Below are positions 49,746-62,007 of a DNA stretch of 64,000 bases, piece by piece. Numbering within the stretch: the first letter of the stretch is position 1; each line of letters opens with the position of its first letter. The notes beneath the pieces were generated by a model. The model saw nothing but the letters and a program-made list of their open reading frames with translations, was not told the DNA's origin and ran no database searches. The stretch lies in the NCBI GenBank assembly GCA_022829145.1, contig CM040746.1, forward strand, positions 34,422,712 through 34,486,711. Reading direction: 5' to 3'. A program made the position numbers and the translations under genes. The stretch comes from Albula goreensis (lineage: Eukaryota; Chordata; Actinopteri; Albuliformes; Albulidae).

Positions 49746-49905
49746 ATGATGACATCTATTGTATGTTATGTGCATTTATGTTCTTTATTTCTAATCTTTT
49801 ATGATGTATATTGGTTACTACTGTTTGCAATTTATTGGACTACTGTTTATTGGACAACTGTTTGCAAACCAAATTGCACCTCGGGGACGATAAAGACTAT
49901 CCAAT
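49746..49905 (+). mobile_element. LINE 3'-end fragment
   Basis: TTTATTGGACTACTG and TTTATTGGACAACTG, then ATTGCACCTCGGGGACGATA followed by AAGACTATCCAATCTAAT, is a typical fish LINE 3' end: a poly-adenylation-like AATAAAG variant followed by short AATCT/CCAAT-type terminal repeats. Only the tail is present. Confidence 0.6.
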
Positions 49906-51798
49906 CTAATAATCAGACCGAATCTTTCCAGACTGACTTCAGTAGCCTGTGTGAAATATAGTGTGGCTTCAGTGTGACGTGGTTCAAACCATGTAAGAGT
50001 ACAAAAAAAAAAAAACACAGAAAAACAAAAACTGGACTACTGTTCTGAAACAATAGGCGATATTGTTGTTTGGTCTGGTTTCTTTATTTAAACACAAAGT
50101 AAATCCCCACGGGATTAGGATTCCCCGTGCTACTGCTGGGCTTAAACAGAGACGTGCGTCACAACATCGTGTGGCATTTCTCGAACAATGGCAATTAGCC
50201 TTGTCCAAACAATTGCAGGGAAAGTGGCAACCTAAACGCCTAATGCCTCTTCTTGGTACTTGGGCAGTAGGTCAGAAAATTTTAGGAATCTTACCGCAGC
50301 ACCTTGGTGCAGGTCTTTCCATCGAATGCGCGGAGAAAGAGATTTCTTGGTAGGTTAAATTTTGGTCCTGAATCCCCTACTCAGAGCCAAGGGAAGCTCC
50401 CAAATCAGAAACGTGTAAAATCCTCAGCTTACCAACCGCTAAACCCCCAATTACGGTAAATTGGAGCACAGTGGGTTTTTTTTGTGTGCTAATGAGAAAT
50501 GTTTCATGCTTTACACCTTTGAAGAAGATAATTTGTTTTTTTTTTTGGTTTATGATGCTTCCACCCAAAGCTTCAATACTCATGCCAAAAATAATTTTTG
50601 AGGCATGCAAGTTCAAATCTAATCAAATCAGAATAATGGTTTGGAAAAACAGTCAGTCCTAACCGTGCAAAACCAGCACCACCCAAAACATAGATAAAAC
50701 TGCAGCTTATTAAGAAAAGAATGGATTGTGATGAGAAACCCATTAGCCTGCTATCTCTGCTGTTCCTCTGACACACACAGACCAGGCACAAAGATCTTGC
50801 AGGCCTCGGTATCTTCCCTCTCACATGCTCAGCTGTTCAAATTACTCTGTGGCAGGCTTCAGGCACTGAGAGTGACTCCCAGCAGTGATAGGCCCCAGCG
50901 CTTTAACATAGTCATTTATACGCTGTCAGCTTGGGCGTCCAGTTTCCCTTTCCCAGCCAGTAGCACGAGAGCGAAAACAGGATTAAGAACCTCAAACCTA
51001 ATGGCTGCAGCCACACCAGTGCTTTCACGCTTTCAGCCGCCAAAATGCGCCAACGCTAACAACATTGTGCCTTTCTCTGCACCTACGACCCAGTCAGCCA
51101 AGAGAGGGCTGTCACACTGAACACCCCCTTGCTGATGCGTTTATGTGAAAATTCGGAATTAGATAAGATGCATGCTACGCTTAGGTCATGTTACATTATG
51201 TCAGAACGCAAAGCTCACATTGTGTCCTCTGATTCAGAGCACCCAATGTACGGCGGTTTTTTAAAAATGAGCCCGTTGGGGTTCCTAGAGTTCTCAATAG
51301 GCGAAACACACTGCGGCTCAGGACTCAGCTATGTCATTAGTTAACTCCCCGGAGGCCTCAGCACAGGGATAAATTTGGCACTGTCACCCCAGGGGCTGGG
51401 TGAGCATTAGTCAGTTTGAGTTTCTTTGGTTACTGCTTAATTATGTCCCCTAGAAAAAAAAAAAAAAAAAAAAACATCACAGTAGGCAACACAGACTACC
51501 AGCTCTCAATGAGCGAGATGCCCCAACTAAGACATGTGCCAACTCAGCTGTAGTACTGTGCGGCCTGTTTGTTATGGAGAACAGTCTCTACCATTTGTCT
51601 CCAGTCCATTAAGGCTGTTTTGTTTGGTCTTTGAATTAACACTTTTGACAGAAGTTCCCCGAGGGGACAACAAATTAAGTTGTTGAAGGTTATTGTGTTA
51701 ACAAATTATCAAACTGCTGTAGTACTGAGTGAACAGCAGAGAGTGGTTGATGGCTGGCGGGTGAGCTCACTAGACCTCACAGCCCCAGAGCTTTATGA

Positions 51799-51873
51799 AT
51801 GAGTGGCAGGTGGCCTACCATTAGCATAAGAGGCATAAGAAACTTTGTGCTAATGGTAGGCCAAATGACTCAT
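51799..51873. repeat. Near-perfect inverted repeat (hairpin)
   Basis: TGGCCTACCATTAGCATAAG at 51811-51830 pairs with CTTTGTGCTAATGGTAGGCCA at 51843-51863, with one mismatch, one bulge and a 12-nt loop. After a small asymmetric internal loop the stem continues with ATGAGT (51799-51804) against ACTCAT (51868-51873). No terminal repeat of a known element family was recognised. Confidence 0.8.
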
Positions 51874-52735
51874 GGGTTCATAGGCAACATAAAGTGTATT
51901 TCAGACGGAGTTTAATCTCAGCTGCGCTTAACAGTCATTTTTATAACCCACTGATATGTCTCTGTTACATCACAGGCTGAACTGTAAAAGCTGTGGAGGT
52001 GTTTTGTTTTTCTGACAACTGCAATCTTACCAGCAGTGTCATCTGCTGAAGCTCCGCAGGTTACTGGACTTCTGACTCAGGCGTTAATAATGTAAACAGA
52101 GCCACACTGACTGGATGGGAACTCGAATCACCTGTTGTTCCAGGTGCCGCACGCTCAAGAAAAACACTCAGGACTGTGCACCTCCACGAGGAGGAGTGAA
52201 CATCAATGTCACTGCGTGATGTCAGCAGCAAATAAACTACAAACAACAACAGAAACAACAACAAAAAAAAATAAATCACAGTTGTACTTGTATCTACTGT
52301 CAAAGGTTCTGTGTTAAGATGGATCCTTTAACTCTGCGGCAATCTGCTAACGGCCTGTGGCTGGGCCCTTTTGCTCTTCATTTGTGCCAGTTCAAGAGAA
52401 GTGACCCCCAGCCCATGGGGAGACCCTTAACCAGATGTGGAACAGGGCTTTGGGGCAGCGCGGGGGGAGGGTAGAAACCTACGACAGTTTGCATGCACGC
52501 ACACACGCACGCACGCACAAGATGCCCTGATGTTTGTGAAAACTGCTTCCATCACCTGCAGAACTCCTGTGTGCTCTTCTGTCATGTCTCAGACGTTTAT
52601 GTCATCCTGTCTATCTCTGCACCTGTCTGTTCATATCTCTTTCTCTCTCTGTGCCTTTTATAAATGAAATAACAACATGGAAGCACAAGTGGTCAATAGC
52701 TGAGGCCATCTGTGACATAGATGAGAACATAAGGC

Positions 52736-52987
52736 ATGGGTCCCAAACTCTGGTGGGCCGTGTGAATGCAGGTTTTCCCTTCCAGCTAATTACTGCTGCC
52801 TCAATCAGTTCAATGTACTCATTCAGTTATATTCATGTAACTCTTTACTGAAACACAAATACATCAGTTTCACTTTATTTGCATTATGAGACCATACCAG
52901 AACTAATTTAGTTTATTATAGAACTAATTACCTACAGAGGCAGTAGAAAAACATGCAACACAGATCTCCTGGGCACTGTGTTTAAGA
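52736..52987. mobile_element. Possible foldback non-autonomous element
   Basis: The left arm has GGTGGGCCGTGTGAATGCAG followed by GTTTTCCC. The right end, read inwards, has CCAGGAGATCTGTGTTGCAT followed by GTTTTTCT, so the two ends are diverged inverted repeats about 250 bp apart. The style (GGGCC...GTGTG..GCAGGTTTT) is that of common fish foldback elements. No target duplication was resolved. Confidence 0.4.
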
Positions 52988-54584
52988 CAACTTTTGCAAA
53001 GCTCCTGTTGATGCTGTATATCAAAATGCAACAGCACTAGGTTTTTTTTTTCTTCATTACTTCAGTTTGAGATTTGATCTAATTTAATTTGATCTGCTAT
53101 TTTTTCTCACCCACGTGTGGTTTTTTTTAACTGTTAAATGCTTGAAAATCAAACTCAACAGAGTAGCACGTTTTCTCAGTGCCTTGTTATGTTAGAACTG
53201 ATGTTGTTAGCTAATGTCTTATTGTTGGCATGGTACCACTCGCTCTCTGTTGTACAGGCACGCACGCATGCTTGCATGCACACACACACCCGCACGCACA
53301 ACACAAAGGGAAGACGCAGACATCCAGAAGTCACACAAGTTCAATTTACTGGACAATAGCCTTATCTCCAGACACAAGTTTGAAAGGTCAACATTTGCAA
53401 CGAATTGGAGGCGACTTGCGTTAGCATATTTATGGATTCAGACCTAATCAGCAGTTTGATTATGCCCCTACATTCATTATTTGTGCACTGGGATAAATTT
53501 ACAAGTCATTTATATGCGTCCTATGTGTCTCAGTTTTAACCTTCCTCCTGGGGTGCGGTTATCAGAGGGGCAATCTTTTGTCACAGGATGGGGTTCACGT
53601 TGTGTAAGAAATAATAATGGGGTGTGGCAATTTTTATCAAGAACACAATCAACATGAAGTTCAGGGCTGTCTGCTCTTCTGCCTGTTATATAAAATAGGT
53701 CAACAGCTTTTGGCTGCGTGCAAAGATTCCATTCAGGAATTCCTCCATGCATAAGCAAATGTACAGATTTTCTTAAATGAAAAAGAGGGAATGCAATTTA
53801 TTTTTTTCTTTCATGGTTTTAAAAAAGAGACTGCAATGATGAGTTCATAAACATATATTTCCATTTCCTCTGACTACCAATTGGGGTTTGCTCCCAGAAT
53901 TCAAGAATTTCTGCAAATAATAGCTTGAGGCAGAATACCAACTGGAAGTATACCATGTTCACCATCAACATCCACTGAGAGCAGACCAGCCTGTGAAAAA
54001 AATGTTGAAGAAATTGCTGGTATAAATGGTGTGTGAAGGACTGTAAATATACGGGAAATGTTCCTTGGCTGAGAAACACCGGGTGACAAGCGGTTTTCCA
54101 CCGACCGAAATTCTCCGGGGGCTTAATAATGCTTTCAGAAGTTGGGGCGGGGGGGGCATTCTGAGCGTGCTCAATTACTCACAAATTGCTTGAGAGTAAA
54201 CTCTAGCCCTTAAAAGCTCCCCCCACAATCTATAGGGACATCCTTGGCTTGGAGACATAGGTAGGCCATATATATTTAATGTAAAATCTCTGTAAGCAGT
54301 AGCTGCAGGATTTTTTTTGCCTTTCTGGTCAAAGCTGTTCTAAACAGTTTTATTTGTAAGTGCTGCTGCTGCATCACACAGCAGCACAGAAGAGACCTCA
54401 CAGCCGTTGAGTTCTGAGGTGGGATTTGAGCTGTCTCATCGAGTGCCTTATGACAGTACTTCCTACACTAGTATTACTGCAAGAAAAGAAAAAAGCAAAG
54501 AACCAGTCTCAGATTAAATTCAACTGCAATGCGGTTGACGTTTTTAAGCAGGCGAGAGTGTTTTTTTTTCCTAGTCTTTTAATG

Positions 54585-54650
54585 TACATTTTTCATCCGC
54601 TGGAGTGACTTCATAGCCACTTACAACGTGCAAGACATTCAGAAGTGCAG
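54585..54650 (-). mobile_element. Weak SINE/LINE-tail remnant
   Basis: TTTTTCATCCGCTGGAGTGA followed by CTTCATAGCCACTTACAACG has the layout of the fish tail repeat (CTTATCC..AGCGACTTACA), strongly decayed. Confidence 0.3.
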
Positions 54651-56269
54651 TACTTTCCAACATTTGTTACTCAAAATTTAAGAAAGCTTGATTCAGTAGA
54701 AATGCAGAGACCAAAATTTACAGTGTTAAGTGTTCATTGGTCATTTATGCGCAATTAAAAAATGAATTTATGTTTATAAAATCCTGTGGAACAGGCCAAT
54801 AACAGGTCTATTATGAAATAAAACCCAAGAAGAGGGCAGAGTTGCACAGTATGTACCAAGTGCACACAAAGTCCTTGACTCACGCTGGGCACATTTATAA
54901 ATCAAGCTGAAAAAATGAGGTGCACTGCACTTCTCAGTCCTTCACGGTTTACTCTGTTCAAACCTAGACAGTCAAAGAAAGTTCGCCAATAATCTCTGCG
55001 GTCTACTGGGATACCGCTGCCGAGCAGTGCTGCCAGAGGAGATCTGAAACTCAACATACAAAAAAAAGGTTATTGTCTGCGGTTTTTAAGTCATTACTAA
55101 TCAAACACAGTGAAAAGACGAAGGCAGCTTTGTAGTGAGTAAACCCTTTTTTTGCCTGTAGAATTTGAAATGTCCTTGGGGACTGCTGTTCGGTTTACTT
55201 GTTCTCTGTGGGTTAAGATTACTGCCGAACTTTCTTTGGCAGATTTCAAAATGTTTGGTTGTTCCAACCAGGCACTTTTAGGTAAAACCAGGATTTATCT
55301 TTCCAAAAGTACCATACATGCACTCCCAGAATCAAATATGTGAAAAAAGACTTGGTGGAAACAGGCAAAGCTGTGGTGTTTGATTTCTGTCACAGCCATG
55401 TATGAAACTTTGCTTTCAATCAAAATTGCTTTTTTCCTTTCAGGGACAAACACAGCAGTTTTGCTCCATGCACTAAATTAAGTGTTAACAAAAAGACTGA
55501 ATCCGGTTCAAGACAAAAAAAAAAAAAAAAAAACAGGCCCGAACCTTTGGTATGCTGATGCACATTCTTCACATTTCTAACAGGAACATGGAGTTACGAA
55601 CTTTAATTGCATCCTGATGGATTGCTCCATGGAAAAAATGGAAAAAAAAACCATACAAGTAAAAGTGAGGAATGGCACAAAAAGAGCTACACTGAGCACT
55701 AAAATAACAAAACTGATGCTAAAACCCCAATGTGAGTCAGGATAATAGCTATAAATGGAAACTTGTGAGAGTTTTACCCAAAGCAGCTGTAAAGGTAGGC
55801 TTTGCTTTCATTTACGGTAAAGCTTTTACGTCGTCAGTGTTTGGGTACCGTTCATCACATTAAATCATGTGCAAATAAGGGCGCAGTGGGGATGTCAGAC
55901 TCATTACAGATTCATCAGCAGGGACATACCGGGACTTCCCATGGCTACACTCCAAAACAAGGACAACGACTTCATTAAGAAACCTCCCGCCAAAGAAGCG
56001 GCCTGAACATGGCGCCAGCAGGAAGCTTTTCACTACACCTGTGAAGGCCGTTGTGATGTTTACACTGGACTGTCGTGTGGTATTACCAGAGGGTTATTTG
56101 CTTGAAGCCCACAAGGAGCACTACAACACACAGAAACTGAGGTGCATCAGCAAACACAGCAACCTAATTTGCTGTTTTCTGATTGTAGTTGTTACTAATG
56201 GTTATTTCCTCAACAGGTCATTCACAGAATTTGGCCTATGCTATCCCTTCCGTCACTTGGGACTTTTAC

Positions 56270-56368
56270 CCGAGCCCAGGACTTTAGCACTCTTATTCGC
56301 GACTTAATGTACTTTGAGTTGTAAGTCGCTGCGGATAAGAGCGCCTGCAAAATGTAATGTAATGCCAA
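56270..56368 (+). mobile_element. LINE/SINE 3'-tail copy
   Basis: TTGTAAGTCGCTGCGGATAA followed by GAGCGCCTGCAAAATGTAATG and a second GTAATG is a good copy of the fish tail repeat, on the plus strand, ending in the short TGTAA repeats expected of this end. The preceding TACTTTGAG and CTTTAGCACTCTTATTC belong to the same 3' region. Confidence 0.7.
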
Positions 56369-57329
56369 GCTCAGCATACAATTTAAGCAAAACAAGCAAA
56401 AACATGCATCAGAATTACTGTACATAGACAAGGCATCTTATGGCATCTTTCACATTCACGGTATAAATCTTTGTTTTAACGCTGCTTAAAACAACGAAAT
56501 AGACAAGACAAACAAGACTAAAGCCAGTCATGCTAATGCTAGCTTCACACTATGTATCCCGTCCATATTATTCAAGCTCCTGACCAAACACAGCTAACGT
56601 TGTCTTCACTGATATTGGGATCATGTGGTTACATATACGGTGTTATATTGGCACAATGCCATTGCTGGAGTGCCAGCATGTGCGTACCCTGGCTCAGTTA
56701 GCTAATTTGCTACAAACGCCAACACAGGTGCTCAGTAAACTTTTCTTACGGTCATGGGAGAACAGTCTCCAGCTGTCATTCAGGGAGCTGGAATGACACA
56801 TAGCTAAAAATGTCAGATGAGATCAAATGATTGGATTCATTAAATAAGGCCTGAAGTTGGCATCCAGACACAGATACGGTCCTCCCTGCCCACCCATGCA
56901 CTAGACGATAGTAAAACGCAAGATCCGCCTGATTAGATAGGTATGAACTAGGTTGGCTCATGTACAACCTGCATCGCTGCAATCTCAGACCCCACACACA
57001 CACACACACACACACACCCTGAACTCACACTTTCCAGTCTGTTCCATTGGGAGGGCGATACGGAGTACAGGCAATGCAAATTCAGCAGATACAGCCATTT
57101 GTTCTCGTTTGCATGAAGCTCCTGAACAGTAAATGGTAAATAAGCACCCACCGCAGTGAGAGAGAGCCAGGGCGGCTCAGTGCTCCACAGCTCCCTGCAA
57201 TACAGTCTTGCACATTTTGCCATGTACTCCATATGGTATTACGCTACAGGTGATGCGATTATCAATAATACAATGTTCACGTTATTGAGGCAAGGTGTTT
57301 TTAATTTTTTTTTATTGCGTTTCATCTAC

Positions 57330-57410
57330 TGAATGTATTAATATTCTTGAGCAGCACTTGAATGTTCATGATGAATACTCCCCCTGTGGACAATAAAGTT
57401 TATCTTATCC
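57330..57410 (+). mobile_element. LINE 3'-end fragment
   Basis: GAATACTCCCCCTGTGGACA followed by ATAAAGTTTATCTTATCC matches the usual fish LINE ending (CCCCTGGGGACAATAAAGTTTATCT type) with terminal TTATC repeats. Only the end is present. Confidence 0.6.
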
Positions 57411-57584
57411 ATCTTCTACTTTTCTCCCCCAAAGCGCTCGCATAACATTAATATACATGAGGGATAATATTACCACAGATGATGGATAATGTTAACTTAT
57501 TACATTGCTGGGGTGGTAGAAGGAGGGTTCCCAGCCATTTGGCCAGCCGAGAGCCCTTCACTGTGTCAGATTGGGTCAGGTGAG

Positions 57585-57737
57585 GTCAGGGCCAACATTC
57601 ACAAAATGTCTCTGAGCAGGAGTGGTGATCTGGGATAAATGTTGCTTTTTAGCTGATAATGGAAAAGGTTGGGATGTGAATGAGGAAAACTGACCCTAGA
57701 CCAGCACTCTGGCTCCAAGATGATTTATGAATACAGG
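57585..57737. mobile_element. Foldback (MITE-like) repeat, copy 2
   Basis: GTCAGGGCCAACATTCACAA then TCTCTGAGCAGGAGTGGTGATC forms the left arm; CTGACCCTAGACCAGCACTC followed by TGGCTCCAAGATGATTTATGAAT is its inverse on the right. It is related to the copy at 11191-11345, and the better preserved of the two as a palindrome. Confidence 0.7.
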
Positions 57738-58077
57738 TAAAAAGACTCCACTTGCACAAAATGCTCAAGACAAGCAAAAAGCAGATGGCAAAAACTCAGT
57801 TTGCAGGCCACTGGCTTGTGCTGGTGAATGGCTTGGTAAGCAAACACACACCATGTGTTCCTATGACATTTCACGCAAGTATGAGGGGAAAGCCATAAGG
57901 GAAATGAGTAAGCCCTCTTTAGCCAGTAAAACAAAGCAAAAGCTGAAAATGGACACCCTCTATCCAAAAAAGGGACAAAAACACTGTTCATAAAGTCAAA
58001 TGTCATGGCACACATTTAGTTTTTTTCCAAAGGAAGGGCCAAGTTTTTACTTTTACTCTTATCGGTGAAAAACCACA

Positions 58078-58114
58078 GACACACAGACACACACACACAT
58101 ACACACACACACAC
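58078..58114. repeat. CA microsatellite
   Basis: An interrupted CA run with GACACA and ATACAC variants. A simple repeat. Confidence 0.9.
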
Positions 58115-60233
58115 GGCCGCTGGCTACTACTAATTTTTTCCGCATCCCTTCTTTAGTGCCTTCTGGTTTAATCAAACATGCAATTTCTATTCATAGAATG
58201 TAAACACACAGTCAGCCAGGCGTTTCCATTTCAGATTGAAACAGTTCACAGAGCTGTGGGCTCAGTGACACGGGGGGGGGGTTAACCCCTTCCCATCTGC
58301 TTGCGAGCACATGGTCTGCTAACCTTTGCAGCTTCATGTGTTAGGTAAGGTCAGGTATCCTTGCGAGTGGAATGGGATGTGAGCCCATACTTAGTATATC
58401 TCTACATGCCATTCGTGCGAGTTAACGCAGACTGCAATCTGTATATCAGGTGATGGTGTCACGGAATTCAACATTGTGTGAGACTCCCTGGGCATGGAGG
58501 TTTCCTTGAAATAGCATGTGGGGTACAGTTAAAAAAAAAAAAAAAAAAGGTTTTTCAAATCAAATATTATTTGATTCCATGGGTTTTTTTTTTCCAATCA
58601 TCCACTGCAGGCCAGCCATGAGGGCAGAAGTTCTCAGTTGTTTAATATGTGAATTGAGCAAAGATGTGATGTACGGAATGAAAGAACATTCCGGTGAAAG
58701 GAAAAGCAAACCGCCTACAACAGATGAGGTGAGTGTGGTCTGCGATCGCCGATGTTGTTCATTCTCTCTCCTTCTCGCTCCCCGCGCTCCGTCTCTTATA
58801 AATGTTAATGTCATCTCGGGGACGTCTCCATGCTAGGCAGTTTGACTTTTTCCCCCTCATTTATACCGCAAAATATATCCTGATTTTAGTATACAAATCA
58901 ACGCAGTAAAGCACCTTTCCCCCGTCTCGGGACGCAGATGTGGAGTGCACCGAAATACCACAAAGTTAATACCTTCAAACGCCTTTTCATTTCCTTAATG
59001 CTCTTAGCGAGTGCAGTGTCTTATCATGCTCTGCCACAACACGGCGCGGCCTTGTTCTCCTCATCACCCTGCAGCACGTCTATTATTGATGTGCATTTGC
59101 TCTGGTGAGAACAAAACCCAGGATGAAAGTCTGAGCAAAAGCTCATAAGATATTTAGCGGGGGCTTATAGACAGGCGTGCGAAACGCAGCGGGGTCTGGA
59201 TGGAGGGGGTAGGGGTGGGGGGTGGAGACGGCTGCCTTAGCGCCCTCCGATGCAGATGGCTGACCCACGCATGACAGAGACTCCATCTTGGGGCTCTGCC
59301 CAAAGACGAACGGGACCGATGAAAGGCCAACCATCATGACCATAGCCTCGCAAAAAAAAAAAAAAAAAAAAAAAAACGTTGCGGAACGAAAGTAGCTGCT
59401 TCGGCTACACATTAGCACGGGTAAAAATGGCAGGCGTACAGAAAGAAACGGCCACAGCACCATCCGACGAAGAAGCATTACATGATTTTCAGATGTCCTC
59501 TCGTGTCGCTGGCTAAAACGTCTGAACGTCTGAACACAGCAATTTTATTTAGTCTTTTCTATTCTGTCCTCAAAGGGTTGATTCCCAAGCATACAGACCA
59601 TATTACGTTTTTTTCATTATTTTATTCAAATTTTGCCTTTGATTTAAAAGCATACCATTTCCATTTCTGGGATCTCATCTCCCAGCTGTTCAATTTCCCT
59701 CACCTTCCGTTTTATAAAGTCAAACTGCAATTCGGCACATTCTGTTGACTCTCACAACAATATCTGTAGATTAATCCTCAGAAGGCAGACAATAATTGGT
59801 GAATCAACGAATGAATAAAAAAAAAAATACATGCCCAGACAGCAAGAAATCTTTTTCTTTGGACTGATTGTAAACATTATTTTTTTTCTTTTTATGCTGA
59901 CGCAGAACAATCTCTTGGCTTCCGTTCATTTCAATCCAGACTCCCAAATAAAACCCGTGTAAAATGTGAATGTCTGTACAGCAGAATTAATGACAGGTTC
60001 CGAATGGGCTTTGTATGAGGGATGTACGATCAGTATGCTAATTTGATGAAGATGCTGCACAAGCTTCCCAGGGACCGCTGTCTTGGGCGGTGTGATTTTT
60101 GAGTGACTGTGATCTTTTGGTGTCCCATGGCCATTTCCCACATTACAAGGCCATCGGAAACAGCACTATTCTCCCTCGTAATACCGTAACATGGAGAGAC
60201 CTGGGACCTCTGCTGACTCTTGGTGTTTAGAGA

Positions 60234-60236
<3 letters not shown>

Positions 60237-60285
<49 letters not shown>
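60237..60285. repeat. CA dinucleotide microsatellite
   Basis: About 24 uninterrupted CA units; likely to vary in length between individuals. Confidence 0.95.
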
Positions 60286-60286
<1 letters not shown>

Positions 60287-61604
60287 CGGAATTACTTTTG
60301 CCCTCGGGACAGAATTCTATTAAATTCCTGAACCCCAATAACACAATAAACACCGATCTTTTGGCCGCCGCTAAATAGAATGGAAAACGCATAACATTAT
60401 AACCCTGAGCACGTTGCATGGCACTTTAATGGCCGGGGCCTAATTGACGCATTACATGCAGGGATGTGTGTGTCTGTGGTCCAATGCTGGAAGGGGTTGA
60501 ACTGTCGTGCGAGAATGGGAGCCTCAGGGAACAAACTGTCATCTGGAATCTAATCTCAGGCCTTCCATTTCTGCCACAAGTTTTTATTACGATCTATTAT
60601 CTGCCATTTATCCTTTTAATGACCCAGAACATTGCTCAGGACCTATGCAGCCCGTGCGTTTACCGAAGCAAGATGTCGAACGCTTTGATGGCTCCTCTAG
60701 GAAAACGACGGTTCTGTCGCTTTGGGGAGTGCCTTTGGATGGGACAGAAGAAACTGTATCAGGTTTGAATCGGTCGGCCCCCATACAAAGCCAGTGATTC
60801 AGAGACTATGGGTCAAGCGCCTTCTCTTGTCAGACTTATAACTGAGACTGTCTAATTTCTCACTCCATTGTGCTTTAACTCTGTCAGACTTTGAGACATT
60901 TTCTTTGCTAATGAACCACTCAGAGTGCGTGGAATGAAAAATCACCTAAATCAATGAGATCCACTGTTATAAACCGGATGGCCCCAATCAGACTGCAGGA
61001 TGAGTCAGAAAAGTTAGTTACTAAGAAATGCTATTAAGAGTCCAAAGCACTGAAGCAAAAACTGAAAGGGGAAAGGAGGGGCAGGGTCAAAGCTGTCCCA
61101 GGATCAGTTGAAGCTGATTAAACTCCACCAAAGTAATGCGCACCCCCCAGCAGCCGGATGAACTCAGAACAGCTCAAGACACCTTTCAAGTGCCGATCTT
61201 TGAGAAGCGAGGGGAAGATGCCACGAGATGAAGAGAAATCTCTGTGAAATCTTCTGTGTGAAGATCTGCCCTGAGAAAGGTGAGCAATTAAGCACGATTC
61301 TGCACGCACTTCTGAACCCCTGAGCTCTCTTCCCAAGCCAGACGTCGGCTCTCGCACCTTTTACTTTGAGCCACAAAAGAGATCGGCGGGCTGCTGTAGG
61401 GTCAACCCGGATAACTACGACGCTTAAGATGTCTGCTGAAAGGGAGATATTGGAAAATGGAGAGGAAATTCTAAAAATTAAGAAAATTGGTGAACTGAAA
61501 AGGCCTAAGCCAGCTTTGGACTTCTGCAAAATCATAATCTGAAGCCCACAACACACATTGTATGTTCCTGCTTCCTGTCTTTGTTGTTATAATATCTGTT
61601 CTTA

Positions 61605-61686
61605 TACAGTACCAGTCAAAAGTTTGGACACGCCTTCCCATTTACTTGAATGAGAAAGTGTGTCCAAACCTTCGACTGGTACTACA
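61605..61686. mobile_element. Tc1-like palindromic MITE (about 80 bp)
   Basis: The left arm CAGTACCAGTCAAAAGTTTG followed by GACACGCCTTCCCATT is mirrored by a right arm that reads inwards AGTACCAGTCGAAGGTTTGG then ACACACTTTCTCATT. Only a few bases separate the arms. The sequence is the well-known terminal inverted repeat of a Tc1-like fish transposon (GTACCAGTCAAAAGTTTGGACAC, recalled). A TA dinucleotide lies at each end, as expected of Tc1/mariner insertion. There is no transposase, so it is a pure foldback copy. Confidence 0.8.
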
Positions 61687-61918
61687 TGTTGTGTTTTTTT
61701 GTCTATATTTGTCACCTGTATAACATCTCTACTGTTAACAAGTGATTCAGCCTTTGCTGTTCTCCAGGTCTTTGTTGGAAGACAGACTTTTATTTTCAGT
61801 GGAACTTCCTGGTAAAATGAAAGATAAATAAATGTAAAAAATAAACTACATGCCTGGTGTCGCACAGGTTCTCTCTGGCTCTCTCTCATTTCTCAGAAGT
61901 GATGCATCCAATGCTAAT

Positions 61919-61919
<1 letters not shown>

Positions 61920-62004
<85 letters not shown>
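61920..62004. repeat. Long CA dinucleotide microsatellite
   Basis: About 42 uninterrupted CA units, the longest simple repeat of the window. Open frames through it are artefacts. Confidence 0.97.
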
Positions 62005-62007
<3 letters not shown>

